From Cephalotrichum gorgonifer (Eukaryota; Ascomycota; Sordariomycetes; Microascales; Microascaceae): a stretch of 64,000 bases of DNA. The position numbers and the translations under genes were made by a program. Shown here one piece after another: positions 21,860-32,035 of the stretch (positions are counted from its first letter, which is position 1; the number at the start of each line of letters is the position of its first letter). The notes beneath the pieces were generated by a model, which saw only the letters and a program-made list of their open reading frames with translations, searched no databases and was not told where the DNA came from. The stretch is from NCBI GenBank assembly GCA_900312665.1, contig ONZQ02000001.1, positions 168,600-232,599 on the forward strand. The letters are read 5' to 3'.

Positions 21860-23158
21860 TCAGGACATAGCAATCTCCCTCACCTTGGCACTCCTCTCAA
21901 CCCACGATCTAATTTTGTCCCCGCCGACGATCAACCCCCAAACCACTCTCACAAACTCGTCAAACTCTTCCCCCGCGTACTCCGCGATCGAGGGTCCCGG
22001 CCGCAAGCTCGGCACCAACAGCGGCGACTCCCTACAGCACATCTCGAACCACTTGACCGCGGAATCGGCCTCCCACAGCCCCTTGCGTCCAGTGATCATC
22101 ACCCCGCCCGTGCACTCGGCCCACCTCCTCGCCATGATCTGGTACGTGTTCGCGATGGTGTCCACGACGAGGTGCGTGCGCCGGCACGACTCCGTCAGCG
22201 CCCACAGCCGCCACATCTCCGCCGCGGCGTCGTACTCGCTCTCGAACTCGCCCGCCGTCCACGTGAGCGGGCGGCGCACGAGAGGCGCGTCTTCCCCGCG
22301 GTACTGCCTCGCGGACTTCAGCATCTGGCGCACCCAGTGCCGGAGCGTGGGGAGCTGTTGCTCCGCAGTAGCCCTCAGGCGCACAGATCCGTCAAACAAG
22401 CGGATATATACGTAAACGAAGAGCGCTTGTACGCGCGCGAGGTCGGCTAGTATCCCCTTAGCGCCACCGGCCCCGGTTGATGGAGTGCCCGAGTTGATGA
22501 GGGCGGCCGCGCGGTCATCCGCGATTTGTAAGATCACGTCCCTCACCGCCGGGGTCCGGGAGTTGTACGTCGCCAGCGTCGTATAAGCATCCTGGACACA
22601 AGTGGGCATGGCGTCCGCGTACAGCCGCCGGTGGATGAAGCTGTTGTGGCCCTTCTCGACCCAGCACTGCAGCATCTCCTTCACAGCGTGAATGAAGGGC
22701 TCCAGCTCCACGGTGGCCTCACACGCCTGATCGTGATTGCTGTGATGTAGGGCCCAGCTCTCGCTTTGGAGGAACCAAGGCGTGACGCTGAACATGTTGC
22801 CGCTGCCGGGTGTGTCCCCCTGGGGCGATGCGCTGGCGCCAGGGGTCGCCAGCCCTGGGATGAACGGGATAATTACATCGTCATCCAGGCCGGGGGCCCC
22901 GATCCCGTCCCAATTCCCGAAGTCAAGACCGCCTCCCAGAACATCTGCGTCAGGGTAGCTTGGAAGGGCGGGTAGTTCCTCCCCGGCTCCACCGTTGCGA
23001 GGAATCCCAACCAGATCCCTCCGCCGCCTCTTAGGCTGAGGATAAGCGCAATCGACGTCCCGATCCAGGCACCTGTGACATTCGGGGAGATGCCTGTCGC
23101 ATTTGCGCTTAGATTCCGCGCAGGGGATGCAGGCTTTCTGGCGGGGGTTTGCGGACAT
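21860..23158 (-). CDS. Zn2Cys6 transcription factor
   Basis: Single exon of 432 residues from the ATG at 23158. The binuclear zinc cluster is at Cys 10, 13, 20, 27, 30 and 37 (ACIPCAESKRKC, then CHRCLDRDVDC), followed by the basic patch PKRRRRD. The rest matches the loosely conserved middle region of small sterigmatocystin-type fungal regulators: a Gly/Pro-rich linker, then helical segments around residues 130-430. It acts in the nucleus on CGG-type sites. The frame is open further upstream to 23218 but without ATG. The neighbouring aldo/keto reductase gene on the same strand is a candidate target. Confidence 0.9.
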   Translation of the reverse strand: MSANPRQKACIPCAESKRKCDRHLPECHRCLDRDVDCAYPQPKRRRRDLVGIPRNGGAGEELPALPSYPDADVLGGGLDFGNWDGIGAPGLDDDVIIPFIPGLATPGASASPQGDTPGSGNMFSVTPWFLQSESWALHHSNHDQACEATVELEPFIHAVKEMLQCWVEKGHNSFIHRRLYADAMPTCVQDAYTTLATYNSRTPAVRDVILQIADDRAAALINSGTPSTGAGGAKGILADLARVQALFVYVYIRLFDGSVRLRATAEQQLPTLRHWVRQMLKSARQYRGEDAPLVRRPLTWTAGEFESEYDAAAEMWRLWALTESCRRTHLVVDTIANTYQIMARRWAECTGGVMITGRKGLWEADSAVKWFEMCCRESPLLVPSLRPGPSIAEYAGEEFDEFVRVVWGLIVGGDKIRSWVERSAKVREIAMS

Positions 23159-23628
23159 TCTGCGGGGTTTCGTAGGCGTCGCGGCTCGATATGCGGAGCC
23201 CTGTCTTTGTATTGCCAAGACGTAGGATACTTACTCGTCGGGTGCGCGGCATTATTGTCCAAACCGCTTACAAATGCGCAAACAATGGTAATGTGACGGC
23301 TGCTGACCCACCTTTAAGACATGGTGCTACAAGGACTGGATGCGAGATGATGTAACTCAACTTAATCCCTGTCTGGCCGGCCTGTCTTTGTTGAATGAAC
23401 CGCACGGGGGTTAAAAGGCAGTAATCACGTAGAAACAGATGCATCACAGTAAAATACATACTATTCCATTCCGTGGGTGAACCGACGTGAGTATGGGAAG
23501 CACTAAATCTATCCATGTACCTGTCTATCTATAACCCCCTTTCCCCCCGTGCTATCCATGCTCGAAGTCGAAGTAAAACGTCAGCCCCTACGAATAATAC
23601 CTGCGCGGCATCAATACCCGCTTGTGCC

Positions 23629-24921
23629 CTACTCATGGCGATGGGGAGAAATCTGTAATTCTCCGGGGGCATATCCCCACTGCGACCGTGTGGTACGTAT
23701 CAGCGCCGATAGATCACTTTCTGATATCCCTCCGGGGAGCACACGTTCGTCGGAAGCCAGCAGATTTATCACAGCACGATCTACGCGTAGCATCGAGCAT
23801 ACGAACGGCGTGCGGCCCAGTGGATCCTCCCTGTTTGGATCTACTCCGGGAATAGAAAGCAGAAGACGTACAACAGGCACATATCCCCTATCTACTGCAA
23901 TGGCGAACGGGGTTTGGCCGAGGTTGTTCTGGTGGTTTAGTTCGACACCATGCTCTATTAGTGCCTCGATATTGGGCAAATTGCCATCAGCGACTGCATG
24001 GCTTAAAGCGGAATAACCTACATTATCAACGGCATCTGGGTTACAGCGTGGATCGGCTAGCAGAAGGTTGATGAGGTCGTCACTAAAGGGATTCCCTATC
24101 ATTGCCGCCCAGATCAATGCCGTTCGGCCCTTGTTGTCCACCGCGCCGAGGTCGATCCCCGGCTGGGAAAGTAACATCCGTACAACGTGTAGGTTGTATA
24201 CGTACTGGTGCATCATCTGCATCAGTACGGTGCAGCCCTCGTCGTCCACGGAGGCCAGGTCGAGACGCGGATCGTCGAGGATGATCTTCGCGACTCTAGG
24301 TCGGCAATCCTCCATGATCAACAAGATATTTTCGCCGAATGGTCCGGCCCTGTTGATGTTGATCCGGGGATCTTGAAGGAACAACTTCACCATCGCTTCA
24401 CTGTGAGACGATACTGCATATGAGATCCCGTTCTGCCGGTCTGAATCACACCGCTGGGGGTCAACCGTGGGTTCATCAAGCAAGAGTCGGACAACCTCTA
24501 CGTGACCGTTTCTCGCAGCCATGGCAAGAGGGGTGGTAAATAATGCCAAGCCGTCTTGGACAGTCGAGGCCATCCAGTCCGGAGACACCCCCTCCGTCTC
24601 GAGGAGCAGCCTAACCATACCAACACTCCCGTACCTCGCCGCGACGAATAATGGGTACTCGTAGCCCGGGCCGGTCCCTGCTCCCATGATGTCAGCACCT
24701 ACCTCCAGTAGCCTCTGGGCCGTGTCGACTCGGTCGTGCTCGGCAGCCCAATGGAGAGCCACGCCGCCGTGGAGGCGGACATTTCGAGAATACAGGGGCT
24801 GAGTGAGTAGGTAGTGCAGATGGCGCGTCGTGCATTGAAGAGAGCTTAGGTCTTTCTCGCTCTCGATGTGCTCGATCAGGAGGAATATGACGTCATCCAC
24901 GAGGTCCGTGAAGTTGGTCAT
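23629..24921 (-). CDS. F-box-like/ankyrin repeat protein
   Basis: Single exon of 430 residues starting at ATG 24921. Residues about 5-45 (LVDDVIFLLIEHIESEKDLS, then LQCTTRHLHYLL) look like an F-box-type helix bundle as found at the start of many fungal ankyrin proteins. About nine ankyrin repeats follow (ALHWAAEHDRVDTAQRLLEV, PLAMAARNGHVEVVRLLL, TALIWAA, ALSHAVADGNLPNIEALIEH, PFAIAVDRGYVPVVRLLLS). It could be a substrate adaptor of an SCF ubiquitin ligase; the partner is unknown. The frame is clean, with no lesions. Confidence 0.88.
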   Translation of the reverse strand: MTNFTDLVDDVIFLLIEHIESEKDLSSLQCTTRHLHYLLTQPLYSRNVRLHGGVALHWAAEHDRVDTAQRLLEVGADIMGAGTGPGYEYPLFVAARYGSVGMVRLLLETEGVSPDWMASTVQDGLALFTTPLAMAARNGHVEVVRLLLDEPTVDPQRCDSDRQNGISYAVSSHSEAMVKLFLQDPRININRAGPFGENILLIMEDCRPRVAKIILDDPRLDLASVDDEGCTVLMQMMHQYVYNLHVVRMLLSQPGIDLGAVDNKGRTALIWAAMIGNPFSDDLINLLLADPRCNPDAVDNVGYSALSHAVADGNLPNIEALIEHGVELNHQNNLGQTPFAIAVDRGYVPVVRLLLSIPGVDPNREDPLGRTPFVCSMLRVDRAVINLLASDERVLPGGISESDLSALIRTTRSQWGYAPGELQISPHRHE

Positions 24922-25739
24922 CTTGATTGAGGGAGTCCAGGATGTAGCGGAGACAGTATCGACTTTTATTGGGGGGGGAACCGAGGGGTGGAAGCTGTGC
25001 AGCTATAAAAGGATAAGTGTGGAGAGACGAGATTCTACTCTCTTCTGTGTCTCCGGAGGAAGGAGAGAGACACCGAAGGCATGGTCACAAGCCGGCCATT
25101 TTAAGGAGGGTGGTGCCATGGGCATCTAAACTAGACAATCTGGACAAGGGACCAGCGCGGACAAAGGGGGGGCGGAGGGACTCGAATAATGGGGGCATTG
25201 TATTTCAGAGGAGCCGAAGAAAGGACAGACAGACAAAGGTACGAAGAGACAAACATACCATGGACTAATAAGCCGGAAGGCTTCTCCTTTATCACAGGTA
25301 CTCGGCAGACGGGCCCCTCTTGTTTCGTTGATTTGTCTATGTTCTGGGCTGGTGCTGGAGGGTGCTTTGGTGGAGAAGTCAAGTTTGAAGGGGACATTGC
25401 GACGAGAAGTTGACGGTAATACTGTCTTCGGATCCACCGACTGGTGCGTGTTTATGAGAATAGTGCTCGGTCACCCCAGTAGGAAGTCTTTCAACACACA
25501 GCCCCAAGCTAAGTGCCTTTTAGATTCCCGTCAGGGTCGACGCGCCCGTCCCTACATCGTGACACCCCTTTCGACTGGTTCCATCGGGAACCCGAGTTAT
25601 GGACGATGCAGCTGCCATCTACACACAGTTTTTGAGTATGCAGCGGGAAAACACCTGAACTCCCCCTCGTCTCATAGCACGAAAAAACATGGCCTAAAAA
25701 AGATTTGGACCCGAGTAGTCTCGGGTGCATTGGGGATTG
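24922..25739. other. spacer
   Basis: No credible gene. At 25690-25730, just 3' of tRNA-Lys in its own direction, lies the inverted repeat ACCCGAG/CTCGGGT that is also found beside the second tRNA-Lys copy. Confidence 0.5.
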
Positions 25740-25812
25740 AGCCCAATGCGGGGGTCGAACCCGCAGCCTTCAGATTAAGAGTCTGACGCTCTACCGATTG
25801 AGCTAACCGGGC
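25740..25812 (-). tRNA. tRNA-Lys (CTT), copy 1
   Basis: Acceptor GCCCGGT pairs with ATTGGGC (two G-T pairs). The D-arm reads TAGCTCAATCGGTAGAG, the anticodon arm TCAGA CTCTTAA TCTGA carries anticodon CTT, and the T-arm is GCGGG TTCGACC CCCGC. There is no intron. The tRNA sequence is identical to copy 2 at 43.4 kb, and flanks on both sides are also similar. Downstream, a hairpin (ACCCGAG/CTCGGGT) and then a T-rich run follow. Confidence 0.95.
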
Positions 25813-26692
25813 GGAGTCATTTGTTGTGGTACTGGGGCCTCAAAGATCGCACTATGAACCTTAGTCTGGTCCAAGGTCCGCCAAGTCATAGGACGATACT
25901 CGTACAAGGGCTCCACGAGCCCCTTGAAGGTTGACTTGCCAAAGCGAGGGATGCTAATTTCTTGGGGGGCGGGTAGGGGTCGAATGGAAGGTTGGCCTCT
26001 ATGGTACCATCAGGATAACCCAGAATACCGTGGCTGGCTATACTCGCTCCCTCCCTCGCTCGCCTGTCTCAGCTGCCACTCTAAGACCCTCTTGTGATAA
26101 TCGTCGCCAAGGGCCGGCCCGTTAGACCCACTGGCGGATCGTCCCTCCCGCACGGCCTTTTGCGTGAGATTCACACAGCCCTAAAATCCACTGTTCATAA
26201 CCACCAATCGCGAAGCTCCTTCATATCTAAAGCCCGGCCGGCCGGCATGCACACTTCTGAAACTCGGATTGCTCTGACACGGGGTATCCTGTCGAGCCCA
26301 TTTCTTCACGCATACTCTGACTCAAATCTTGGGAAAAGAACTGGTCTTATCGAATTAGGCCCAACCAGGTTTTCAGCCCCGGAAGAACTCGGCTAGAGCC
26401 AGGAATCACCGCGCTAATCTTCGCACGCCACGTCGCATCCGGTTTTGCACTGCCCGGCCGCCCCCACCCGCTAGCATTGTTAATACCACGAGTAATAGTA
26501 CTCAGTAGGATGTGGCTGAAATAGTTCTACTATCGGGTGGGACTGCCCCATACTGAACACGAGCACCGAAGACGATAAACGTAGATTCTAACCTCGGGAA
26601 CCGTTATGTGTATTCATTATTCGGCAATCACCAGCAACTATCCAGCGCCAGAAACACCAGGGCCGCCCTATCTCCTCTAAGCCTCGTGTCGT
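25813..26692. other. spacer
   Basis: No credible gene. The first 70 bases resemble the 5' flank of tRNA-Lys copy 2. The rest is the 3' flank of the membrane-protein gene. Confidence 0.5.
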
Positions 26693-27767
26693 CTAATACA
26701 CTCTATGCTGATTGTTTCCCTCAATTTCATACGGCCCCCTTGCGGCAGTAAGTTCCTGAGCCGGCGTAGGAGCCACCGGTGCCGCCGCTGCATACTTCCA
26801 GGTCTCGTCGGTCGGATCTAAAAGAAAACAAAACGTAAGTTTCAACCGACGAAAAAGCCCCTCCCACACGCGCCGCGGATGTAAACTTACAGGTCGCCCC
26901 CTCCGCCGCCTTCGGCCTGCGCATCAAGAGGAAGGCGATCGCGCCAAGAGCGGCCAGGAGGGCAGCTCCGAGTGCGCCCCCCACCGCACCGCCGACGACG
27001 GCCGTATTATTCTTCGGGCACTCCGCCTGCCCGGACAGCCCGGCGCCGCACTGCCCCGTCGTGCCGGTATTGGTCCCCTGTGTCGCGCCCGTGCCGGAGC
27101 CAGACCGCGTGGAGGACCCGTCGCCAGACTGCGTGGGGGTGCTTTCGGTAGTCTGCGTGGGTGCCTCGTCGTCATCGGAGGAGGTCGCAGCAGTCGATAT
27201 CCGCATGACTCCAATGTCAACCGTTATAACCTTCGACTTGTCGCCACAGCAATTGTTCGTGTCCGTGTGCTTGCGGCAGCAGAAAGTGCCCGGGTTGCAC
27301 TGCAAAACGTTCCAAGTCGTGGCTTTCTCGCCGCCATTCCAGTCGTTCGTGTCTATGAGAAAGGAAGGAAAAAGGATTGCTAATTAGCGCCGCTGGTTTA
27401 CCGAGAGGGGGAGGTCGAGGCAGCGGAAGGGAAGAAGCCAAAAGAAGAAGGGGGGGATCTTACTGTCGGGGCAGATATGGGGGCATTCGGCCGCCATCCC
27501 CGTCTTATCCGTGCAACCGTTCGAGTAGATGAAGCCCTTGAACTGAACGTGTTGGGACAGGCAGAGCCCCGAGGAGAGGCAGATGTCGGGGACATCCTTG
27601 TTCGTCGCGCAACACGCGCTGAATTCCGCGTTCGGGTTGCATGGCTGATGACTGTCGTCGGACTCGGTGCCGTCAACGCCATAGCACGTAGCAGCATGAA
27701 CGCCTCGAAGACATAGCAGACATAGCAGTAAGCTATGTAGTGCTAGTAGGATGTCTCGTCTGAACAT
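26693..27767 (-). CDS. secreted-type single-pass membrane protein with Cys-rich ectodomain
   Basis: Three exons: 27767-27464, 27352-26891 and 26817-26693, in phase, giving 296 residues. The start is the ATG that yields a signal peptide (basic MFRRD, then a Leu-rich core ending near HAATC). The ectodomain has about 20 Cys (CYGVDG, ACCATNKD, GLCLSQ, CPHICPD, CNPGTFCC, NNCCGDKS). A Ser/Thr/Gly-rich stalk follows, then a Gly/Ala/Leu membrane segment around residues 222-247 followed by RRPK, and a short cytosolic tail ending in VY. The plan is that of fungal wall-stress or Mid2-like surface proteins; no enzyme motif is visible. The substrate or ligand is unknown. The last exon carries only 41 residues of tail. 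Confidence 0.85.
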
Positions 27768-28950
27768 CGTGAGGCCCAGAGGGGAGCTGGCTGGCGCGCC
27801 GGGAATTGCTTGCTCTTCGGGAGTGTGCGTCAATTATTTCGAACGTCCTCGCAGGTTGAGTTTGTGAAAAGGGGGACCGAGCGTTTATTATTAGATGGGA
27901 TTCAAAAAAAAACAAATTGGGGGAGGGATCGTGATCCAATGTAACCATCCCCCCCTCTGTGCTTACACGGCTAATTGAGATGTATTACCAACCAATCAGG
28001 GCCGGAAGCTTCCCCTGTCGGTGGGCCAATGCAGGGGGCATTATGCATTTCCGCCCCCAGTCTGGGCAAAGCACTGCCCTCTCAATGTCAGCCCTTTCAC
28101 CCTTGGCCCCCAGGTCTCCCTTGTCCGAACAGCCATTGGTCAAAAGCCATGCTTATCCTGGTTGACTCACTCTGTGTTTCGGAGAACCCTTGTCCTGGTA
28201 TCCTTGCAAGGCTCCTTGAAGATTGCCCATTTTAAGCTCCTCCATTTTGCCCGATTCTTTCAGTATCGGCCAAATATCCTCCATGTATTAAAGTATCTTA
28301 TCCCCAATTGTGCATATCGCCGTGAGTTGACAACGACATCCGCTTACTTAACAAATACGACAGAGAGTTGCGTTTAGCAAGGAGGTCAGAACCGATACTT
28401 GAAGAAGACCTGTTATTTTTACTTGCTCAAATCTCTACTTGCACCACTTCAGCTTCCACATATACTCAAAATTCCCCTACTACCTGCAGTGGCTTGTGGT
28501 TTTAGTGTATGCCAATGTCACTCGAGAACAGCAGTCTAATCTCAACTGGGCATATGAGACGTATGAGGCGCATGATTACGTTGAAGTTATGGGAGGTTAG
28601 AGGTGGCGGGCGGGGCAATCCTGGATCAATATAGGGATGTTGTAAACTTGAAAGGGAGATATAAGTGCAAGGAAATCGTAGAAATACAGTACACTGCGAT
28701 TGAGGCGGTTGGAGAGAAAGCGTAATGGCTAAATGGCTACTCGGCAAGCTCAATATGCCGAACGTCATCTGCATATGTGCTGTTTAGACAGTCCGATTAT
28801 CCAGCCGGCAGTTGCATTTACATCTAATACGGCCCATGGCGCTTAGTTGGTATTAAACATACATCTGAGGTTAGCTTCTCGCTCCCCTCCCACACAAGAT
28901 AACACCATCTTTTATTTTTTTCTCTAGTGCCTGTCTGTACCACTGTCAAT
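27768..28950. other. intergenic region between divergent genes
   Basis: Shared upstream region of the membrane-protein gene (minus) and the DUF1996 gene (plus). No coding frame is credible. No recognisable repeat. Confidence 0.5.
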
Positions 28951-30056
28951 ATGAGCGGTAGAGGGCTACTCAGCTTGGCACTAGGTGGCCTGGGGGCAGC
29001 CACACTAGGAGCCCGTCTCAGCCCCCCCTTGTTGAAGATGTCATGCTCGCAGCTTGTGCTTGACCAAGTCGACCCGTATGTATCCCCCTAGTTCGTGCCC
29101 GCAGGCCGAAGCTGGACCTAACAGTTTCCACCAGAATTGATAACCCCGGGGTCGTTCCGTCGGCACACCTCAACCAAATCGTCGGAGGGGATAGCTTCAA
29201 CTCTACCATGGATCCGGCCGACGACCCGGCCCAGCTTTCGACTTGCACCACCTGCACGTTCCCCGATGACCTCTCCAACTACTGGACCCCCGTAATGTTC
29301 TTCCGCGCCAGAAACGTGAGGTACAAACGCGTCACGCAGATGGGAGCACTGCCCGACGAGGAGGCACGTGGCGGTGGGATGACTATCTACTATACCGCAC
29401 CTGACAACGATACCAACAACGTCGTTGCGTTTAAGAAGGGGTTCCGCATGCGAACAGGAAATCCCGAAGCTCAGACGGGAGAGGAGGCCTCGGCCAACCA
29501 AAGCATCGATTATACGTGCTTGGACGAAGAAGGCACGCCGTCCTCCAATAGGTCGGAGACCTTCCCCGACCACATGTGTCCGGGGGGTATCCTCACGACG
29601 ATATACTTCCCCCCATGTTGGGACGGCGAGAACCTTGACAGTCCCGACCACTACAGCCACGTGTCGTGGCCGACGGAGGGTGATTCCACGGACGGTGCGC
29701 CCTGTCCGGCGACGCACCCCGTCAAGATCCCCCAGGTCATTCTCGAGACCAGGTGGGACACTAGGCCATATAACCTGGAGGAGATGTGGCCCGAGGATAG
29801 CAGCCAGCCGTTCCTGTGGAGTTTCGGCGACGATGTCGGATCCGGGCCCCTCGGCGACTATATGTTTGGGTGGAAGGGCGATGCGCTGCAGAAGGCGTTC
29901 GACAGCGAGAGCTGTTCGGATCAGATATGTGGACTGGATACACAGACCATTACAGAGGCGAATGAGTGTAGGAAGGATTCTCTGAGTTTTGTAGATTCAG
30001 GGGTATGGTCAGAGCATCTGCCTGGGATGCCGGTTGACGCTACTCTTGGTCGTTGA
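28951..30056 (+). CDS. DUF1996 domain protein, secreted
   Basis: Two exons, 28951-29075 and 29135-30056, joined in phase (GACCC + A ATT gives DPID), 348 residues. The hydrophobic start (LLSLALGGLGAATLGA) is a signal sequence. Family marks of DUF1996: CSQLVLDQVDPIDNPG, a histidine in PSAHLNQIVGG, the CTTC pair, YWTPVMFF, the Cys-containing FPPCWDGENLDSPDHYSHV, and CPATHPVKIPQV. His and Cys in these motifs are conserved in the family, whose biochemical role is unknown; some members bind or break glycans. No GPI site is clear. The gene ends 228 bases before the convergent MDR reductase. Confidence 0.9.
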
Positions 30057-30283
30057 ACGGAGGTGGATGTCCCACGCGGGCTTTTCCTCAACTTGATCCG
30101 GTGTTCTTTAGCACGGAGACACCTCCCGGCACATCCGGCTGTTGAGTGTACCGTTTTAATCCGCATTTTGCTCGGTAGACCGGACTTTCATTCACTATAG
30201 TAGGTCTTTCTATCTCAATTCATCAGAAAGCACTCAATATATTGTCTTGCCCTTGCTATTACTCGCTATCGCTACTGGTGTTG

Positions 30284-31463
30284 TCAAAGCTCAACAACCG
30301 CCTTCTCACTCCCGGCACCCTCCTTTAGAACATCTAGTCCTCTCTGGAGCGCGCCAACTCCACCACCAACCACGTTCTGCTCCTGTGGCACAAGTTCCCC
30401 GCGCTCAAGCCACTTCGGCAGGACATCGTGACACATCCAGACGGATAGATCCACCCGGCGACTGGTAAACTCGTTCCCTAGTATATGCTGCGTCTCAACC
30501 CCGTCAGGCAACACAACACCCTCGGGCCAAGCACCAAGCGTGCGAGCGATCTTTTTCTTTGGTGAGGTAGACTTGGAAACCACTCCCACAACCGGAGCAA
30601 GCGAATCTGCCGTGGAAATGGCATCGACGGCGAAGGCGATATCATCCCCGGCGCGATCAGCCGCGGAGATGACGTCTGCGGCAGCCGTGGGCGAGCTGTA
30701 GTCCACGAGGAAGCTGGAGCCGAGTCCCCGGAGTCGCTTGTGCTGCCGCTCGCTGGCCGCCGCGTAGACCTTCAGTCCGGCAAGGCGAGCGAGCTGGATA
30801 GCCATTGATCCGACGGACGAGCCGCCGCCCCATATCAGGACCGAGGTGCCCGAGTTCTCGGCGGCTTCCCGGGGAAGTCCGAGGACGTCGAAGAGGGCCA
30901 TGGACGCGGTGGCTACGGCGGTGGGGAGCGTGGCGCCCTGTTTGAAGGTGATGTTCTCGGGGAGAAGGGCGGTAGATGTGGCGCTGATGACGGTGTACTC
31001 CTGGAATGCGGCGCGGTCGTGATTATGCGTGGCGAAGGCGTCGGCGAACCCGAGGACGCGGTCGCCGGGCTTGAAGGCCGTTACCGATTCGCCTACTTTG
31101 ACAACGGTGCCACTGATATCTGGACCCACGATGTTAGGTTCCGGGGGACCATTATATCCAGGATCGGGAAGCGTAAAGATGGAAAGCAGGGGGAGTCAGA
31201 ACGGAACGTCTAGACGGCCGGAGCCGCATCCCACAAGCCTCCTCATCTGTTGCTCATTTCTTACCTGCACCAAGTATCACCGGGAAAGAAGGAATAAGAA
31301 CTCCCCATGCCTGTCTCTTCCAGTCGACCGGGTTGATAGCGATGGCATGGTTGCGAACCAAGATATCGCCAGGACCGGGCAAGGGTGTCTTGCGTTCCTC
31401 GATAACCAGGTTGCTTGCAATAGCTTGCAGAACAGCCGCGGGATGGGATGGGGGCTTTTCCAT
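30284..31463 (-). CDS. MDR-superfamily oxidoreductase (zinc-ADH-like)
   Basis: Two exons, 31463-31265 and 31119-30284, with a 145-base intron whose acceptor GGTCCAG keeps the family sequence ILGADISGTV in phase. Product 344 residues. The N-terminal GroES-like fold has NPVDWKRQAWG and GDRVLGFAD. The Rossmann motif WGGGSSVGSMAIQLA binds NADPH. It lacks the zinc-binding Cys cluster of classical alcohol dehydrogenases, as do the ToxD-like and trans-enoyl reductases of fungi. Likely an NADPH-dependent reduction of an enone or enoyl group; the substrate is not predictable. It is the first of three MDR genes in the window. Confidence 0.9.
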
Positions 31464-32035
31464 GGCTAGTTAAAGTATCAGAAGCACTACAGTAGGTAAT
31501 TGAGTAGATGATGGGAAAGATATGATCAAAGTTGACTGCATAGGCCAAATAGAGCGAGAGACTCGGGGGTTTAAGTACTCGATCGAAGCGGGCATATGAG
31601 CTAGTCTCGGGCCGGTCGGCTTCAAGTACAAAATCGCCGATCTTAGCTAATTTATCACGGATTTCTCTTAGTTCTCGAAGGCGTGAATGGTAATTTGAGA
31701 GGCGGTGCGGCGAGGGGCGTCCCATCCGGCGAATTTCGCCGTCGCCGGGCCTGGTCGCCGGCGAAATTGGCCGGCCCCACTCACTTGGCTTATGGTACAC
31801 AGGATCATGCTGCCATACAGCATGCCCGTGAGGACACAATTCATTTACGAGCTGCAATGTCCATGTGACGTTTCAACTTCACCTGATTTCTAACCCCGTA
31901 GATTCTTACACTCGAAAACGTTGCCCTTATGCCAAGTGGATTAGAACCGTAGATGTAAGTGAGATGTGACCTCACCTCTCAGCTCAAATAGTTCGCCGCT
32001 TCGTAATATCGTATAACACTATAGTATCTCCCATC
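31464..32035. other. spacer
   Basis: 5' flank of the MDR gene and 3' flank of the C2H2/Zn2Cys6 gene. An inverted GGCGAA-TTCGCC arrangement at about 31728-31765 (GGCGAATTTCGCC and GGCGAAATTGGCC) is noted. No gene. Confidence 0.45.

Noticed and set aside
29118..29717. 199-codon minus-strand ORF
   Set aside because: It is antisense to the DUF1996 gene; composition is that of a shadow frame in GC-rich coding DNA.
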